From contig JBHHYU010000068.1 of assembly GCA_046757725.1 (NCBI GenBank), positions 1 to 16,618 on the forward strand: DNA of 16,618 nt, given 5' to 3'. This document shows, one piece after another, positions 1-7,453 of the stretch (positions are counted from its first letter, which is position 1; every line of letters begins with the position of its first letter). Source of the stretch: JBHHYU01 sp046757725. GTDB lineage: Bacteria; Desulfobacterota; Binatia; UBA9968. Below the pieces are notes generated by a model, which worked only from the letters and a program-made list of their open reading frames with translations, did not search any database and was not told the origin of the DNA. A program made the translations under genes and the position numbers.

Positions 1-143
1 AAGCCGGGGCACGTTAGCCATCGGCCCTATCAAGGCCTGTAAAAGTCTCCTGGATTCTTATACAATAATCAAGTATACTTAGATCTGATAGGAAAGCCGT
101 GATGGGAGTCGGATCTAAGCCTTTTGTCTGAAGGAAATTCTAT

Positions 144-692
144 ATGACGAATATCAATTCCTACGCCAGGTATCTGCGAGCCATAGGGCAGGACATAGAG
201 CAGTTCTGTCCAAACGCCGTTAACGTGGAGGCGGATGAATCAGGGTTCATCGTGAGAGCCGAGACTCCAGCACAGCAGAAAATGTCGCAGGCCCAGGATT
301 CTACAGGAAGTGGTCTAGCAGGGATTTGGCGAGGATGGCGGGGCCGTGGCAGGAAAGAGGAAAAATCATCCGGGCAACCCCAGGGTGAGGCCACATCACT
401 GGAGTTTCGCTACTCCGCAGAAGATCTGGAACGGCTAGATACCGAGGCCCGTGCGAGAAGCCGCGACTCACACGCAAAACCGGAATTGGTTAGTTTACCC
501 GAGACACTGCGTCTGGTGGGCGCGTACATTGATCAGAAAGGCGGGAAGCTGCTCAAGGTTTCCACACAGGATCCTATGTTAACCATTGAGTATCGAACGA
601 CGGAAGGCGAGCAAAAAAACGAAGAACATCAAATCTCTTCCTTCTATGACCTCTCGGTAAGATTGTACCTCCATAGAAGCGATCGCAGCTGA
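144..692 (+). CDS. Hypothetical protein, 182 aa
   Basis: I do not recognise this protein. It is a soluble, charged 182-residue product with no signal peptide or membrane segment. Two parts can be seen. The N-terminal part (about 1-50) begins with a helix-like stretch that includes SYARYLRAIGQDIE. The C-terminal part (about 80-182) is rich in acidic and basic residues and looks like mixed alpha/beta structure. They are joined by a Gly/Arg/Trp-rich, probably disordered linker (about 54-80). The ATG follows an AAGGA ribosome-binding motif about 8 nt upstream. It is transcribed convergently with tsaC. A small CGGTT/AACCG stem followed by GTTTTT (about 722-751) could end its transcript. Coding status is supported by length, start context and lack of a better ORF. 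The function is unknown. Confidence 0.65.
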   Translation: MTNINSYARYLRAIGQDIEQFCPNAVNVEADESGFIVRAETPAQQKMSQAQDSTGSGLAGIWRGWRGRGRKEEKSSGQPQGEATSLEFRYSAEDLERLDTEARARSRDSHAKPELVSLPETLRLVGAYIDQKGGKLLKVSTQDPMLTIEYRTTEGEQKNEEHQISSFYDLSVRLYLHRSDRS

Positions 693-759
693 CCGCGTGC
701 ACTACTTTTCAGCCAGTGACACGGTTTTCCCTCGAACGAACAACCGGTTTTTAGAGCGG

Positions 760-780
760 GGGTACCCCTTAGTGGTACCC
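760..780. terminator. Hairpin between convergent genes, over the tsaC stop codon
   Basis: A perfect 7-bp inverted repeat, GGGTACC (760-766) and GGTACCC (774-780), encloses a 7-nt loop. It lies between the convergent hypothetical gene and tsaC and includes the tsaC TAA codon (769-771). Neither strand has a proper T tract directly after it. It may act as a 3'-end stabilising stem or weak bidirectional terminator rather than a classical intrinsic terminator. Confidence 0.35.
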
Positions 781-1416
781 ATCCCGGACGTTCTCTAACT
801 TCCCCAAACCGATCTCCCCTTCCCTGATGATTTTGAACCCGTCCTGATGGACCTCCACCACGGTGGAGCCTTTTGTTCCATGTAGCCTTTCTTCTCCAAG
901 AAAAATTTCGAGCTTTTCCGAAAAATAGATCCGGGCGTCTTGAACAGTCCGGGCGGGTGCCTTCGCCGATGGATTAGCGCTAGTTGCGGTAAGCGGATGA
1001 CCCAGATCCCGTACCAGTTGAGTGGCAAGTGGATGGCTCGAAATTCGAACGCCCACTCCTCCCTCACTGTTCAAAAGACCGGGGGGTAATCCTTTTTTGC
1101 CTGGAAGGACTAAGGTCAACGGTCCAGGCCAAAAACGGTGCATGAATCTCATGGCCAAGGGCGAGAGTTCCCTGACCACATCTTTGAGCATCTCCTCATC
1201 CGCAATGAGGATCGGGATTGTAACATTCGGACTGCGTCCTTTGAGAGAAAATACGTGCTCTACCGCAGCTGCATTAAATGCATCCGCCCCTAATCCGTAA
1301 AAGGTCTCTGTGGGAAAAACAATGACCTCACCGCGCTTGAGGGATTCGACGGCTCGGGATAAAGCTTCAGCGCTTTCGCTTCTTGCTTCGGAGTTTTCTA
1401 TCCTTTTCGGCGACAC
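769..1416 (-). CDS. tsaC: Threonylcarbamoyl-AMP synthase, TsaC/Sua5/YrdC family
   Basis: The predicted enzyme makes threonylcarbamoyl-AMP from threonine, bicarbonate and ATP. This is the first step of t6A formation at position 37 of ANN-decoding tRNAs. The 215-residue protein is a single YrdC domain without the Sua5 C-terminal extension. Visible family motifs in order are FPTETFYGLGADA near residue 35, KGRSPNVTIPILIAD, FWPGPLTLVLPG, the VGVRISSHPLA segment, LTATSANPSAKAPA and GSTVVEV. The start at 1416 is GTG and has no clear Shine-Dalgarno. It lies 50 nt inside the end of purE, so translation may be coupled to purE. It is the last gene of the alr-purH-purD-purE-tsaC run. The family call is firm; the exact start is less so. 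Confidence 0.9.
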   Translation of the reverse strand: MSPKRIENSEARSESAEALSRAVESLKRGEVIVFPTETFYGLGADAFNAAAVEHVFSLKGRSPNVTIPILIADEEMLKDVVRELSPLAMRFMHRFWPGPLTLVLPGKKGLPPGLLNSEGGVGVRISSHPLATQLVRDLGHPLTATSANPSAKAPARTVQDARIYFSEKLEIFLGEERLHGTKGSTVVEVHQDGFKIIREGEIGLGKLENVRDGYH

Positions 1417-1891
1417 CGGAAGCTAGTCCTGCTTTGAAACGAGTCAGTCGAGTAGAAATTTGAGCATCCTTCCCAGCAAGGATTTCTGCAGCAAAGATCC
1501 CTGCGTTGGCTGCACCCGCTTTTCCGATGGCCATGGTGGCCACGGGCACTCCAGTAGGCATCTGCACCGTTGAGAGCAGCGCATCCAACCCGTTCAAACT
1601 GGATGAATCGATGGGAACTCCAATAACGGGAAGCATCGTATTCGCAGCAACGGCACCGGCCAAATGAGCCGCCGCCCCGGCTCCAACGATAATGACTTCA
1701 ATGCCTCGCTGGGAAGCGGACTCTGCATACTCTTGGGTCTTCAAGGGAGACCGGTGAGCAGAAAGAACTCGAATTTCATAGGGGATGCCAAACTGTTCGA
1801 GCCGCTTTTCTGCCTCACGCATCACCGCCAGATCAGAGTCACTACCCATCAATATTCCCACGCGAGCCGACAGAGACGACTTTTTTTTCAC
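1367..1891 (-). CDS. purE: 5-(Carboxyamino)imidazole ribonucleotide mutase
   Basis: PurE converts N5-CAIR to CAIR in de novo purine synthesis (class I). The hallmark N-terminal motif VGILMGSDSD starts about 11 residues in. It is followed by LSAHRSP, the glycine/alanine-rich VGAGAAAHLAGAVAA segment, PVIGVPI, the LLSTVQMPTGVPVATMAI signature and NAGIFAAEIL. I chose the GTG at 1891 rather than longer starts inside purD. It gives 174 residues, close to the family norm, and AGGAGG lies 12 nt upstream, within the last purD codons. The stop of purD is only 4 nt before this start. A run of eight A residues directly follows the GTG and could allow slippage. The C-terminus is lysine/arginine-rich. No purK is present in the window. 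Confidence 0.93.
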   Translation of the reverse strand: MKKKSSLSARVGILMGSDSDLAVMREAEKRLEQFGIPYEIRVLSAHRSPLKTQEYAESASQRGIEVIIVGAGAAAHLAGAVAANTMLPVIGVPIDSSSLNGLDALLSTVQMPTGVPVATMAIGKAGAANAGIFAAEILAGKDAQISTRLTRFKAGLASGVAEKDRKLRSKKRKR

Positions 1892-1895
1892 TTCT

Positions 1896-3182
1896 CTAGA
1901 TCTCCTCCTGCCCGGCTTTGAATGTCCGATGGCCGATGTCCTTCCGGTAATGGATCCCGTCCCATTGTATCTCGCCAACGGCCTGATAAGTCTCACCTAC
2001 GGCCTTTCCAAGGTTACCGCCCAGCCCCGTTACTCCTAAGACCCGACCTCCCGAAGTCAACCAGCGTTTCTCTTTTTTTGTCGTACCAGCGTGAAAGACA
2101 AAACCCCGCTTCCAATCCTTCAACGTTTCCAACCCTCGTATCTCTTTTCCCTTTTCATAGGAGCCAGGATAGCCTCCGGCACACAAGACGACACAGACGG
2201 CCGCATCCTTATGCCACTCTACTTCGACCTGATCCAGCCTCCCCTCAATCGTAGCCTCTATCAGAGAGAGCAAATCACTTTCAAGCCGCATCATGACCGG
2301 CTGGCACTCGGGATCACCAAATCTAACGTTGAACTCTAAAACCTTTGGCCCTTCGCGCGTAACCATAAGCCCCACGTAAAGCACACCACAGTAGTGAATC
2401 CCCATTCTCTTCAAACCTCTCAGCAGCGGCCTGAGGATTTCATCGAGTATGCGGCGGTGGACGGTTGGCCCGACAACCGGAGCCGGGCAATAGGCACCCA
2501 TGCCCCCCGTATTGGGCCCCCGGTCTCCGTCGAAGACGCGTTTATGGTCTTGTGATGGAGCGAGGGGTACAAATTGCTCTCCGTTGATCAGAGCCATAAA
2601 CGAGGCTTCTTCCCCCTCTAAAAACTCCTCGATCACGACACGCTCGCCTGCCTCACCAAAGAGTTTACGCACCAAGCATTCATCCACGGCCTCTTGGGCC
2701 TCTACCAAGCTGGAACAGATGATGACTCCTTTTCCTCCGGCTAAACCGTCGGCCTTGACGACATAGGGTGGCTGTCGCTCAGCGAGATAGCCCTTGGCCG
2801 AGGTTGAATCCTTGAACGTGCAAAAGGAAGCGGTCGGAATACGGTTCTCTTTAAGAATCTCCTTGGCAAAGGCCTTACTCCCCTCAAGTCTTGCCGCCTG
2901 ACGGTTGGGACCGAAGATCTTTTTTCTTTTTTTCCCAAAGAGATCCACGATACCGAGAGTCAACGGCAGCTCCGGCCCTACAATGGTGAGATCAATCTTT
3001 TCTTTTTCTGTAAACTCGACAAGTCGCTCGATCTCCCCCGGGCCGATGGCCACCAATTCCGCCAACTCCCCGATACCTGCGTTACCGGGGGCACAGTAGA
3101 GCTTCTCCACCTTTGGACTCTGACTGATCTTCCAAACCAGCGCATGCTCTCGTCCGCCATTACCAATGACTAAGACCTTCAT
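1896..3182 (-). CDS. purD: Phosphoribosylamine-glycine ligase (GARS)
   Basis: PurD is an ATP-grasp enzyme joining glycine to 5-phosphoribosylamine to form GAR, the second step of purine synthesis. The 428-residue length is normal for the monofunctional bacterial enzyme. In order, the sequence shows the N-terminal GNGGREHAL motif, GPELPLTLGIVD, the FGPNRQAARLEGSKAFAKE segment, the ATP-binding VVKADGLAGGKGV loop, EEFLEGEEASFM, DRGPNTGGMGAY and the metal-binding LEFNVRFGDPECQ. The ATG at 3182 (MKVLVIGNGG) is preceded by CGGAG at suitable spacing. A longer reading frame extends upstream but adds 26 residues that no PurD has. It lies 4 nt from purE and contains the purE ribosome-binding site, so the two are very likely co-translated. 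Confidence 0.95.
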   Translation of the reverse strand: MKVLVIGNGGREHALVWKISQSPKVEKLYCAPGNAGIGELAELVAIGPGEIERLVEFTEKEKIDLTIVGPELPLTLGIVDLFGKKRKKIFGPNRQAARLEGSKAFAKEILKENRIPTASFCTFKDSTSAKGYLAERQPPYVVKADGLAGGKGVIICSSLVEAQEAVDECLVRKLFGEAGERVVIEEFLEGEEASFMALINGEQFVPLAPSQDHKRVFDGDRGPNTGGMGAYCPAPVVGPTVHRRILDEILRPLLRGLKRMGIHYCGVLYVGLMVTREGPKVLEFNVRFGDPECQPVMMRLESDLLSLIEATIEGRLDQVEVEWHKDAAVCVVLCAGGYPGSYEKGKEIRGLETLKDWKRGFVFHAGTTKKEKRWLTSGGRVLGVTGLGGNLGKAVGETYQAVGEIQWDGIHYRKDIGHRTFKAGQEEI

Positions 3183-3378
3183 CAAACTCCGTATTGCCGG
3201 GCAATTTCGAGACAGGAGGAAGCCAAAGTTAAAGGCATTGCGGATAGTGGGAAAAACCAACGGTCAGTTTTGGTCATTCAGAATTATCCCGTGTTTTCCA
3301 CATGCGGGTGCTGACTCCTGAATTCTGCATTTTTTCAGGCTTCCCCACCGACGACACCACGAGCTTACATCCTGGGCT
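3183..3378 (-). other. Intergenic region between purH and purD with imperfect stem
   Basis: This 196-bp spacer breaks an otherwise tight gene run. It holds an inverted repeat, CAGAATT (3279-3285) and AATTCTG (3321-3327), that encloses a smaller CCCG/CGGG stem (3288-3291 and 3305-3308). On the plus strand a T6 run follows at about 3331-3336. On the coding (minus) strand no T run follows, so it does not look like a terminator of purH. No convincing promoter or ORF was seen. Confidence 0.3.
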
Positions 3379-4953
3379 TTAATGTCTGAAATGCCGCATG
3401 CCCGTAAAAATCATAGCCATGCCATGCTCGTTTGCCGCCGCAATGACCTCCCCATCCCTAATAGAACCACCCGGCTGGATGATGGCTCCGGCACCCGCCT
3501 TTGCCGCCTCATCGACCCCGTCGCGAAAAGGATAAAAAGCATCTGAAGCCACTGCAGAACCGTGCAGGACAAGGCCCAGGTCCTTGGCGCGCATGACTGC
3601 CAGCTTCGTCGAGTCCACACGGCTCATCTGCCCGGCGCCTACACCTAGAACTTGATCATCCGAGGAAAAGACAATAGCGTTCGATTTCACATGGCGGCAC
3701 ACCCGCCAGCCAAAATCCAAGGCATCGTACTCCTGCTCTGTTGGCTTGCGTTTGGTGGCCACCCGACAACTCCTGACATCCACTGAACCCCTGTCCCAAT
3801 CCTGAACCAAAAGGCCCCCTTTGACCCGCCGCAGATCTTGGCTGACGTCTCGTTTCTGTTCCATTGCAACTTCGAGCAGGCGAATATTGAGCAGCCGTTT
3901 CGAAGAAGAGAGGATCTCTTTGGCTTCCGCGGTAAAGCTGGGGGCGATGATGATCTCCAAAAAAATCTCCTTAAGTTCCCGGGCCGTTTCCGCGTCCACC
4001 GCCCGATTAAACGCTATGACACCCCCGAAAATTGAGACAGGATCCGAGGCGCGCGCTTTGCGGAAGGCATCCGCAAGGGAGTTCTTCGAGACCGCTACCC
4101 CGCAGGGGTTGGTATGTTTGACCGCCACGGCTGCCGTCTCAGAAAACTCCAAGACGGTTCCTAACGCCGCATCTGCGTCAAAGATATTATTGAAGGAGAG
4201 CTCCTTCCCCTGAAGTTTATTGGCCTGGGTAATCGAAGGGTCCCCGCTTTTCCCGCTTGAGTAAAAGGCAGCATGCTGATGAGGATTTTCCCCATAGCGT
4301 AGATCTTGAATCTTTGTGAGCTGTAGGTTTAGCGTCCGACCCCATTGGACACGCTCTTTGTTCCCGTCCAGCGAGTCCAGATAGTTGGAGATGGCGCCAT
4401 CGTAATGTGCCGTGTGTTGAAAGGCTTTACAGGCAAGACGGAATCGGGTTTCATCGCAGAGCTCACCGCCTTTATCCTGTAACTCGGCTGAGACAAGATC
4501 ATAGTCCGCCGGATCTACGATTACGGCTACATGCGCATGGTTCTTCGCCGCGGCCCGGACGATCGTCGGACCCCCAATATCAATCTGCTCCACGACCTCC
4601 GCAAAGGGAGCCCCTCGAGCCACCGTGGCTTCAAAAGGATAGAGATTGACCAGCACAAGGTCAATGGGCACGATACCGTGAGCGGTCATCTGAGCCAAGT
4701 GTTCAGGATGATCCCTGAGAGCTAGTATGCCTCCATGGACTTTGGGGTGGAGCGTCTTCACCCGACCGTCCATCATTTCCGGAAATCCCGTAATCTCGGA
4801 GATATCTTTAACCGGAATATTATTTTGGCGTAAAAGGGCTGCGGTGCCACCCGTGGAAATTATTTCAATGTCCAGTGCCGACAGGTTTTTAGCGAAGCCG
4901 GCAATTCCTTTCTTATCAGACACGCTAATCAAGGCCCGTTGAATCTTCCCCAC
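3379..4953 (-). CDS. purH: Bifunctional AICAR transformylase / IMP cyclohydrolase
   Basis: PurH carries out the last two steps of IMP synthesis: formylation of AICAR from 10-formyl-THF, then ring closure. The 524-residue length is typical. The N-terminal MGS-like cyclohydrolase domain (about 1-200) shows ALISVSDKKG, STGGTAALL, ITGFPEMMDGRVKTLHP and KVHGGILA. The transformylase domain shows RYGENPHQ, the catalytic Lys-His pair in VKHTNPCGVAV, DPVSIFGGVIAFN, KSNAIVF and GGSIRDGEVI near the end, closing with FTGMRHFRH. The start is GTG at 4953, with AGGAGG about 11 nt upstream overlapping the alr stop codon; alr ends only 6 nt away. This implies coupling of alr and purH translation. Confidence 0.96.
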   Translation of the reverse strand: MGKIQRALISVSDKKGIAGFAKNLSALDIEIISTGGTAALLRQNNIPVKDISEITGFPEMMDGRVKTLHPKVHGGILALRDHPEHLAQMTAHGIVPIDLVLVNLYPFEATVARGAPFAEVVEQIDIGGPTIVRAAAKNHAHVAVIVDPADYDLVSAELQDKGGELCDETRFRLACKAFQHTAHYDGAISNYLDSLDGNKERVQWGRTLNLQLTKIQDLRYGENPHQHAAFYSSGKSGDPSITQANKLQGKELSFNNIFDADAALGTVLEFSETAAVAVKHTNPCGVAVSKNSLADAFRKARASDPVSIFGGVIAFNRAVDAETARELKEIFLEIIIAPSFTAEAKEILSSSKRLLNIRLLEVAMEQKRDVSQDLRRVKGGLLVQDWDRGSVDVRSCRVATKRKPTEQEYDALDFGWRVCRHVKSNAIVFSSDDQVLGVGAGQMSRVDSTKLAVMRAKDLGLVLHGSAVASDAFYPFRDGVDEAAKAGAGAIIQPGGSIRDGEVIAAANEHGMAMIFTGMRHFRH

Positions 4954-4959
4954 GTTTTT

Positions 4960-6117
4960 CTAATCCTCCTTCGAAAGTTGATAAATGCGAGGGACCCTAC
5001 TACTGATAGAGGTGAGAATTTCGTAAGAGATGGTATCCGCCCATCCAGCTATCTCATCGGCCAAGATGGCCTCCTTTCCTTGCGTACCCAGGAGAGCCAC
5101 CTCATCTCCCTGCCTCACTCCTCGTATATCGGTAACATCTATCATAGTCAAATCCATGCAGATTCTGCCCACGATCGGCGCCCTTTTTCCACGTACCAAC
5201 ACGGCCCCTTGGTTCGACAGGAGCCGGTGGTAACCATCCGCATAACCCACAGGGAGCGTACCAATCAGACTCTCCCTTTGGGTCACAAAGGTCTGCCCGT
5301 AACTGATGCTGGTGCCTCTAGGCACTTTCTTCAGGTGAAGCACTCGTGTCCACCACGAGAGGACCGGTTTTAGAGCAACCTGAGCCACCATTGCAGGGGA
5401 GGGGTAAACTCCGTAAAGCATCAGCCCAGGGCGGACCATAGTAAAATGGGAGGACGGAAGTGTAATCACTGCGGCGCTATTGGCCAGATGAATGAGAGGA
5501 GGGTCGTAGCCCCCGCTCCGGAGTCGCTCAACCACATAACGAAAACGGTTATACTGACGTTGCGTATAATCCCCCTCTACGCTTTCCGCTTGTGAAAAAT
5601 GGGAGAAGAGACCTTCAAAGTGCAACACCTCCAACTTGTTTAGTTCAGGGAGCCAGCTGTCCACCGCCGAGGCTGGGAGACCGATTCTCCCCATGCCACT
5701 GTCCACTTTCAGGTGGAACTTGACGGTAACCCCCCTTCGCCGCGCCAGTGCTTCCAACCGACGCAACACCTCCAAGTCACAGCCAACCGCAGTGAGTCCG
5801 TATCGGTGAAGCGCATCAAACTGATCCCCATAGACCCCTGCCAAAATTAAGATGGGAGATTGAATTCCTCCTTCCCTCAGCTCGATTCCTTCCTCCAACG
5901 TTGCCACTCCGAAGGCATCGCTTTTCTCCTCTGCCAAAGCCCTGGCAACCTCACAGGCCCCATGACCGTATGCAGACGCCTTGACCACCGAGAGTATTTT
6001 GACTCGCTCCGCAACTAATTTTCTTACCTGTCGGAAGTTCCAGCGCAGGGCGTCAAGATCGATAAGGCAGAAGGTAGGGCGTCCTTTAGGCTGTCGCATC
6101 ATACCAAAGGCGGGCAA
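4960..6117 (-). CDS. alr: Alanine racemase
   Basis: Alr interconverts L- and D-alanine for peptidoglycan synthesis, using pyridoxal phosphate. The PLP lysine lies in VVKASAYGHG (K46 counted from the first possible start). The usual Asn two residues after this lysine is Ser here. Other expected segments are HLKVDSGMGRIG (133-146 region), FEGLFSHFSQAE, HLANSAA (210-216), MVRPGLMLYG (227-236), the catalytic tyrosine in SISYGQTF (Y273), PVGYADGYHR and GRICMDLTMIDVT. The length of about 380 residues is typical. The start is uncertain: TTG at 6117, or the tandem ATGs at 6102 and 6099. None has a good ribosome-binding site. It heads the minus-strand run that leads into purH. Confidence 0.95.
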   Translation of the reverse strand: MPAFGMMRQPKGRPTFCLIDLDALRWNFRQVRKLVAERVKILSVVKASAYGHGACEVARALAEEKSDAFGVATLEEGIELREGGIQSPILILAGVYGDQFDALHRYGLTAVGCDLEVLRRLEALARRRGVTVKFHLKVDSGMGRIGLPASAVDSWLPELNKLEVLHFEGLFSHFSQAESVEGDYTQRQYNRFRYVVERLRSGGYDPPLIHLANSAAVITLPSSHFTMVRPGLMLYGVYPSPAMVAQVALKPVLSWWTRVLHLKKVPRGTSISYGQTFVTQRESLIGTLPVGYADGYHRLLSNQGAVLVRGKRAPIVGRICMDLTMIDVTDIRGVRQGDEVALLGTQGKEAILADEIAGWADTISYEILTSISSRVPRIYQLSKED

Positions 6118-6470
6118 TTCTCAGTTCTTACGCTCTTTGCCAATACCAGATCTACCCATAGTTGTAAAGGCGCCTCCAAACCTCGGAAATTCACCCATAC
6201 TTGTTTAAACAAATTATTTTTGATAGTGAAAATACATTAGAATCCCTATCAGCGGAGGATAAGGGGTATGGGGAGATCCCTTCCAGTTTTTCTTGGCCCT
6301 TAGCACTTTTAGGAAAAAACACGAGGCAGCTTCACCCGATCTTGATGTAATGGAAAAGCCCAAAATAGGTTTCGGCGCTCATCAGGCTTTTTCTCCTGTC
6401 CCTTGAGACGGAGGGTTGAGAGGGCCAGGCTGCTCGCTCTCTCGCACGTCCCAACTTAACTCTCGGTTAG
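6118..6470. promoter_or_regulatory. Divergent intergenic region with TTGTTTAAACAA palindrome
   Basis: This 353-bp region separates alr (minus) from the membrane-protein gene (plus), so it should hold both promoters. An AT-rich core at 6201-6245 includes the perfect 12-bp palindrome TTGTTTAAACAA (6201-6212), a candidate operator. Farther right, GGAAAAGCC and GGCTTTTTC (about 6352-6392) form an imperfect stem ending in a T run on the plus strand, which could be a terminator or attenuator ahead of the membrane gene. A GGAGG-preceded 11-codon ORF starts near 6268, but it is too short to call as a gene. No exact promoter hexamers could be assigned with confidence. Confidence 0.35.
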
Positions 6471-7199
6471 ATGGAAATTGTCAAGGCAACGCTATGGATA
6501 TACGGGATGGCTTTTGTGCGCTCTACGCAACTGGTAGGGAAAAACTGGGCGGTAAGCTTTGCGCCTTTGGCCTATAGCGTGATTCTGTCCGTTGCAGCCT
6601 TTTTTCTAATACCCTTCGGGATAATCGGGGGGATATTGCTGGTACTGACCGGTAACGCCTGTGTAAGTTCCGGCCTTTACCTCATAGAGAACATACTGAA
6701 CGCCGGTAAGGCCGACCTCAGCGATTTCACAGGAGGATTCACTGTCTATCTCTGGGAAGTGGTGCGGATCTCTTTTATTCTTTGGATCCCCATGAGGGTG
6801 GCAGCAACCGTCCTCAGCTCTGCGCCAAACGGTTTACTCTTCCTTTTTTTCATCCAAATCGCTCTGTATATTATCCTCAACGGCGTACCCGAGTTGATTT
6901 ACCAGAGCCGAGCCTCTGGTCTCGACCTTCTGGCGGGGAGCTATAGCTTCATTACGGAAAACTGGATCGAATGGTTAACGCCGAACCTCCTGATCACCTT
7001 AGCGGGAGTCATCCTACTCCGTGTTTTAGACTGGTTCGTTTCCGGGCTGCCATCTTCTCTCCAGTTCTTTGTCACAACACTGGGCCTCGGTCTCTTTCTT
7101 ACCTACTTTATGACCTTCCGGGGTCTTCTCTTTGCCGAACTCAACGGCACGACACCAAGAGGCCGGGTTTACCGTTACAGAACCCGCTCATCGAGTTGA
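6471..7199 (+). CDS. Polytopic membrane protein of unknown function, 242 aa
   Basis: I do not recognise a named family. The protein is strongly hydrophobic, with about six predicted membrane helices, roughly at residues 27-50, 50-75, 95-115, 121-143, 172-190 and 196-222. It ends in a short basic tail rich in Arg and Ser. The positive tail suggests a cytoplasmic C-terminus. The acidic/polar loops carry no recognisable catalytic motif, and there is no cleavable signal peptide. Overall it resembles bacterial integral membrane proteins of the loosely defined glycerophosphoryl-diester-phosphodiesterase-membrane or DUF4013 type, but that similarity is impressionistic. The ATG at 6471 has no strong Shine-Dalgarno; an internal ATG at 6507 is an alternative. 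It stands alone and is convergent with the YCF48-like gene. Confidence 0.7.
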   Translation: MEIVKATLWIYGMAFVRSTQLVGKNWAVSFAPLAYSVILSVAAFFLIPFGIIGGILLVLTGNACVSSGLYLIENILNAGKADLSDFTGGFTVYLWEVVRISFILWIPMRVAATVLSSAPNGLLFLFFIQIALYIILNGVPELIYQSRASGLDLLAGSYSFITENWIEWLTPNLLITLAGVILLRVLDWFVSGLPSSLQFFVTTLGLGLFLTYFMTFRGLLFAELNGTTPRGRVYRYRTRSSS

Positions 7200-7351
7200 G
7201 TTTCAGCAAGCCCTTTTGAGGAGAATGAACGTCCCATGATGGGGATGACACTTGAGGCCAAACCTCTCTTTGACCTCACGTACGTAACGTGAAAAGTACA
7301 GCGGTAGGGGCCATGACAGCCGGATTAAAGGCAACAAATAAAATCCAATAA

Positions 7352-7412
7352 AGGATTAATGGAGACTTAATCCTCATAGAGGAATTCCCGGCCAATAAAC
7401 CGGGAATTCCTC
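7352..7412. terminator. Tandem hairpins between convergent genes
   Basis: There are two consecutive perfect inverted repeats. AGGATTAA (7352-7359) pairs with TTAATCCT (7367-7374) around a 7-nt loop. GAGGAATTCCCGG (7379-7391) pairs with CCGGGAATTCCTC (7400-7412) around the 8-nt loop CCAATAAA. The same octamer CCAATAAA also occurs at 7345-7352, just before the first stem. The region separates genes that converge from 7199 and 7454, so a bidirectional transcription barrier is the likeliest role. A classical T tract is missing on both sides. The rest of 7200-7453 shows only small inverted repeats and no ORF worth calling. Confidence 0.6.
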
Positions 7413-7453
7413 CAGGGATGGGATGCTATGGGCGTATGTTTACTGGCTCGACT

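Noticed and set aside
1892..1996. Longer N-terminus for PurE inside purD
   Set aside because: The extra 35 residues have no PurE counterpart, while GTG at 1891 has AGGAGG upstream and gives a normal length.
3183..3260. Longer N-terminus for PurD
   Set aside because: The GNGGREHAL motif starts a few residues after the ATG at 3182, as in all PurD proteins, and that ATG has a ribosome-binding site.
6268..6303. 11-codon ORF with GGAGG upstream, before the membrane-protein gene
   Set aside because: It is too short to support as a gene, with no repeated codons or regulatory pattern to suggest a leader peptide.
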